7,116 bases of DNA from JAAZHN01 sp964605575 (lineage in GTDB: Bacteria > Bacillota_I > Bacilli_A > RF39 > UBA660), in NCBI GenBank assembly GCA_964605575.1, contig CAZSDG010000047.1, positions 1-7,116 of the forward strand. The letters are read 5' to 3'. This document shows, one piece after another, positions 5,920-7,116 of this stretch. The notes under the pieces are model-generated. The model saw only the letters and a program-made list of their open reading frames with translations, ran no database searches and was not told where the DNA came from. Made by a program: the position numbers and the translations under genes. Every line of letters starts with the position of its first letter. The first letter of the stretch is position 1.

Positions 5920-6219
5920 TTATTTTCCATTTTGTTTTACTGCTATATATTTATGATCAGTTCTTTTCTTAGTAACTATTTTGATGTCTTCAATATTACT
6001 AAATCTTTCAAGATCTATTCCAACACTCCAATACGAAGATATTGATCGGACCTTACCATCAAATGTTAAGACAGCGATTGAAAGTAAAGTTTTAACTATT
6101 TTCTTATATTTATAATCTTTATTGTTTATATATTTTGACATATCATTATTGTTAATAGCGGCTTTTATTTGATTTTCACTAGTTATATAATAAATATTGA
6201 AATGATCTAACATGAACAT
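5920..6219 (-). pseudogene. Pseudogene fragment 3: C-terminal RCC1-like strand repeats
   Basis: This 99-codon open segment starts at an ATG without a ribosome-binding site. A -1 change in the A5 just before it (6221-6225) joins it to the preceding open stretch, so the start is probably not used. Strand-type units recur: FNIYYITSENQIKAA, KIVKTLLSIAVLTFDGKV (40-57), then IEDIKIV...HKYIAVKQNGK (76-99). The 'I..Iv......iavl..dGkv' spacing resembles RCC1-type or other beta-propeller repeats, though the Gly-rich RCC1 signature is not complete. After Lys99 the frame stops at TAA, but a -1 frame reads IIAIIYS, as expected if another A was lost there. The alternative is a small independent hypothetical protein. 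Confidence 0.5.
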
Positions 6220-6340
6220 ATTTTTGGATTATTAGAAATTATTTGATTATTAACTGACAAACGACCGTTTTCGAACAATATTATTACTTCTTGTTCAGAG
6301 GAAAAAATTATTTCTTTTATATCTGTTTTGGAGATATTTA

Positions 6341-6661
6341 TTAAATAGTCCGTATTTTTTTAATTACATCAAAAGCTTTATCTAAATCATAATAATAAAG
6401 ATTTCTTATATCTATACCAAATAATGTGGTTTTGGAGCTCCGATCATCATGATTCTGATAATATAATTCAAAAAAACAACCGTCTCTAAGTGAATTTAAT
6501 ATTGCAACTTCCTGAATATTTTTATTTTCGATTAACTTTAATGGAGGTTCTTTAAGTTTCAAATTATATAATATGACTATTTTAAGGCTATATTTTTTAC
6601 AAAATTTATCTAAAATAACTAATGATTTATTTGTATCTTCTAATAATTGATAATAGTCCAT
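6341..6661 (-). pseudogene. Pseudogene fragment 2: Walker B to C-terminal strands of the DnaB-like core
   Basis: This 106-codon segment begins MDYYQLLED, the exact position of the DnaB Walker B motif (IDYLQLM). Its ATG is therefore an internal Met and has no Shine-Dalgarno site. YSLKIVILYNL (24-34) matches 'LNVPVVALSQL', but the sensor Gln is Asn33. LRDGCFFELYYQ (58-69) sits where DnaB has 'QDADLIMFIYRD', and LFGIDIRNL (80-88) where it has 'IIIGKQRNG'. The segment lies in the same frame as fragment 1, six codons after its first stop. It runs into TAA just after an A7 tract (6355-6361). A -1 change in that tract opens a 40-plus codon continuation, 6354 to 6226, that includes DYLINISKTDIKEI and ILFENGRLSVNN and has no start codon of its own. 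Confidence 0.6.
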
Positions 6662-6679
6662 CAGATTAGAGCTGGTTTA

Positions 6680-6925
6680 TTAGTAATAATTTTTTTCTTC
6701 AAGATTATCGAGATCGATTACCTGGTTATCATAAACTGTTAAATTTTTGCTAATTGCCTCACGATTTCCCAGTTTTTTAAGTATTTCATTCCTCTTATCT
6801 TCTAAAGAAAACAAAATAACTTTATTATCATGAGCATAGTAGTTAATTGCTGATAAACATAAATTTATTTGGCCCTCATCGGTATTAACAAATAGTAAAG
6901 TTTTTCCTTTTATATTTTCATTCAT
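6680..6925 (-). pseudogene. Pseudogene fragment 1: N-terminal half of the degenerate DnaB-like core
   Basis: This 81-codon open segment begins at an ATG with GAGGTGA 5 nt upstream. Residues 10-13 (LLFV) match DnaB strand 1. The P-loop region reads NTDEGQINL, with Gly18 kept but Gln19 and Ile20 where Lys and Thr belong, so ATP hydrolysis would be lost even in an intact ancestor. KVILFSLE (35-42) matches the DnaB 'VLIFSLEM' strand, and LTVYDN (62-67) matches the 'IYIDD' strand. It ends at TAA TAA. Another frame over the same stretch (about 6694-6665) reads KIITNKPALI, which fits better ahead of the Walker B strand, so the last few residues (NYY) are probably out-of-frame. The alternative is a genuine 81-aa protein. 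Confidence 0.6.
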
Positions 6926-6930
6926 TTATT

Positions 6931-6952
6931 TCACCTCAACTATAAATTAGCA
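6931..6952 (-). promoter_or_regulatory. Ribosome-binding site and weak extended -10 of the degraded gene
   Basis: GAGGTGA (6937-6931) is 5 nt before the ATG at 6925 and matches the anti-Shine-Dalgarno very well. TGC-TAATTT (6952-6944) just upstream resembles the extended -10 elements elsewhere in the window, but the hexamer is poor, no -35 fits, and the leader would be only about 12 nt. The ribosome-binding site is convincing; the promoter is not. Confidence 0.45.
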
Positions 6953-7000
6953 TATTTATTAATAAAATATAGTTGCTGCTGAATTATCTTTTTACCATAA

Positions 7001-7034
7001 AAAAATTAAGATGCTTTTTGACATCTTAATTTTT
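7001..7034 (-). terminator. Terminator of the partial gene at the right edge
   Basis: AAAAATTAAGATG (7001-7013) and CATCTTAATTTTT (7022-7034) form a perfect 13-bp stem with an 8-nt loop. Run leftward it ends in a T-run, and the TAA of the 7026-7116 gene lies within the stem. The sequence is symmetric enough to work in either direction, but no rightward gene is seen nearby. Confidence 0.8.
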
Positions 7035-7116
7035 CTTTATTACTATTTTTCTTTTAGCGCCGCTTGTACCAATTGATATAGCGGGACTAGATAGCCAAAA
7101 GTAAAAATATGCTTTT
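7026..7116 (-). CDS. C-terminal end of an unidentified protein (5' part outside window)
   Basis: The minus strand is open from the window edge to TAA at 7028-7026, giving 29 codons that end in a basic tail (AKRKIVIKKN). The stop falls in the stem of a terminator, as for three other stops in this window, which supports it being a real gene end. The visible piece starts KAYFYFWLSSP and contains SIGTSGAK. The aromatic FWLSSP recalls the end of some secreted repeat-type domains of Firmicutes, but this is too short to identify. It is slightly less AT-rich than its surroundings. Confidence 0.5.
   Translation of the reverse strand, partial: KAYFYFWLSSPAISIGTSGAKRKIVIKKN

Larger units (their letters stand above)
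5920..6925 (-). pseudogene. Frameshifted gene for a degenerate DnaB-type ATPase with RCC1-like tail
   Basis: Read leftward through several frame changes, this is one decayed gene. Its first half follows the C-terminal ATPase core of the replicative helicase DnaB: strand TLLFVN, a P-loop position reading GQI instead of GKT, KVILFSLE, LTVYDN, then PALI-(L)MDYYQLL like the DnaB Walker B IDYLQLM, KKYSLKIVILYNL like the sensor strand, and LFGIDIRNL like the IIxxKxRNG motif. The second half has repeated strand-type units ending in (D/E)NG(R/K) or DGKV, resembling RCC1/beta-propeller repeats. Lesions: an extra base in the A7 at 6690-6696, with TAA TAA in the starting frame; a return near 6661-6667; a -1 change at the A7 of 6355-6361; another at the A5 of 6221-6225; possibly one near 5922. 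No DnaB N-terminal domain precedes it, and GAGGTGA lies 5 nt before the ATG at 6925, so the 5' end looks natural. The DnaB link is inferred by eye; the tail call is weaker. Confidence 0.7.

Noticed and set aside
7036..7100. Short plus-strand open reading frame at the right edge
   Set aside because: It has no start or ribosome-binding site and would follow a terminator, while the minus strand is open to the edge and its stop sits in the hairpin.
1..7116. CRISPR array, insertion sequence, tRNA or rRNA
   Set aside because: No regularly spaced repeats, transposase motifs, terminal inverted repeats, tRNA cloverleaf or rRNA-like sequence was seen on either strand.

Overview
This is an AT-rich window with short intergenic gaps, extended -10 promoters and strong Shine-Dalgarno sites. 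That points to a low-GC Firmicutes or Mollicutes-like bacterium. TGG is the Trp codon, and a TGA ends the kinase-like gene inside an ATGA overlap with the next gene, so TGA is a real stop here. This argues against the Mycoplasma/Spiroplasma code and fits Acholeplasma-, Izemoplasma- or RF39-like lineages, or low-GC Bacilli. The lineage is inferred from these traits only.

Layout. Positions 1-766 hold an unrecognised protein with two predicted membrane segments, read from a GTG. It converges on a leftward two-gene operon (2372 to 781) made of a small protein-kinase/aminoglycoside-phosphotransferase-like protein and an MscS-type mechanosensitive channel, translationally coupled through ATGA. The two transcription units share one bidirectional terminator. 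A 98-bp divergent promoter region (2373-2470) separates this operon from a rightward pair of tandem paralogues of an unrecognised family (2471-3244 and 3269-4036). Back-to-back terminators (4035-4092) then separate these from a leftward unknown 139-aa gene (4082-4501), which has a near-consensus promoter overlapped by a perfect palindrome. Further right is a leftward sugar-kinase/Smr pair: a PfkB-family carbohydrate kinase (4891-5802) overlapping a stand-alone Smr-domain protein (4650-4940) by 50 bp.

Positions 5920-6925 hold the most unusual object, a decayed gene on the minus strand. Read across frames, it encodes a shortened DnaB-type RecA-like ATPase core. Its Walker A lysine and threonine are replaced, and it is followed by a C-terminal region that looks like short RCC1/beta-propeller-type strand repeats. 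It has a good ribosome-binding site but at least four frame lesions, mostly at A-runs. The window ends with a terminator (7001-7034) and the last 29 codons of another minus-strand gene.

Working together: only the kinase-like/MscS pair, the PfkB/Smr pair and the tandem paralogues show operon-type linkage. No complete defence system, mobile element, CRISPR array, tRNA or rRNA was seen.
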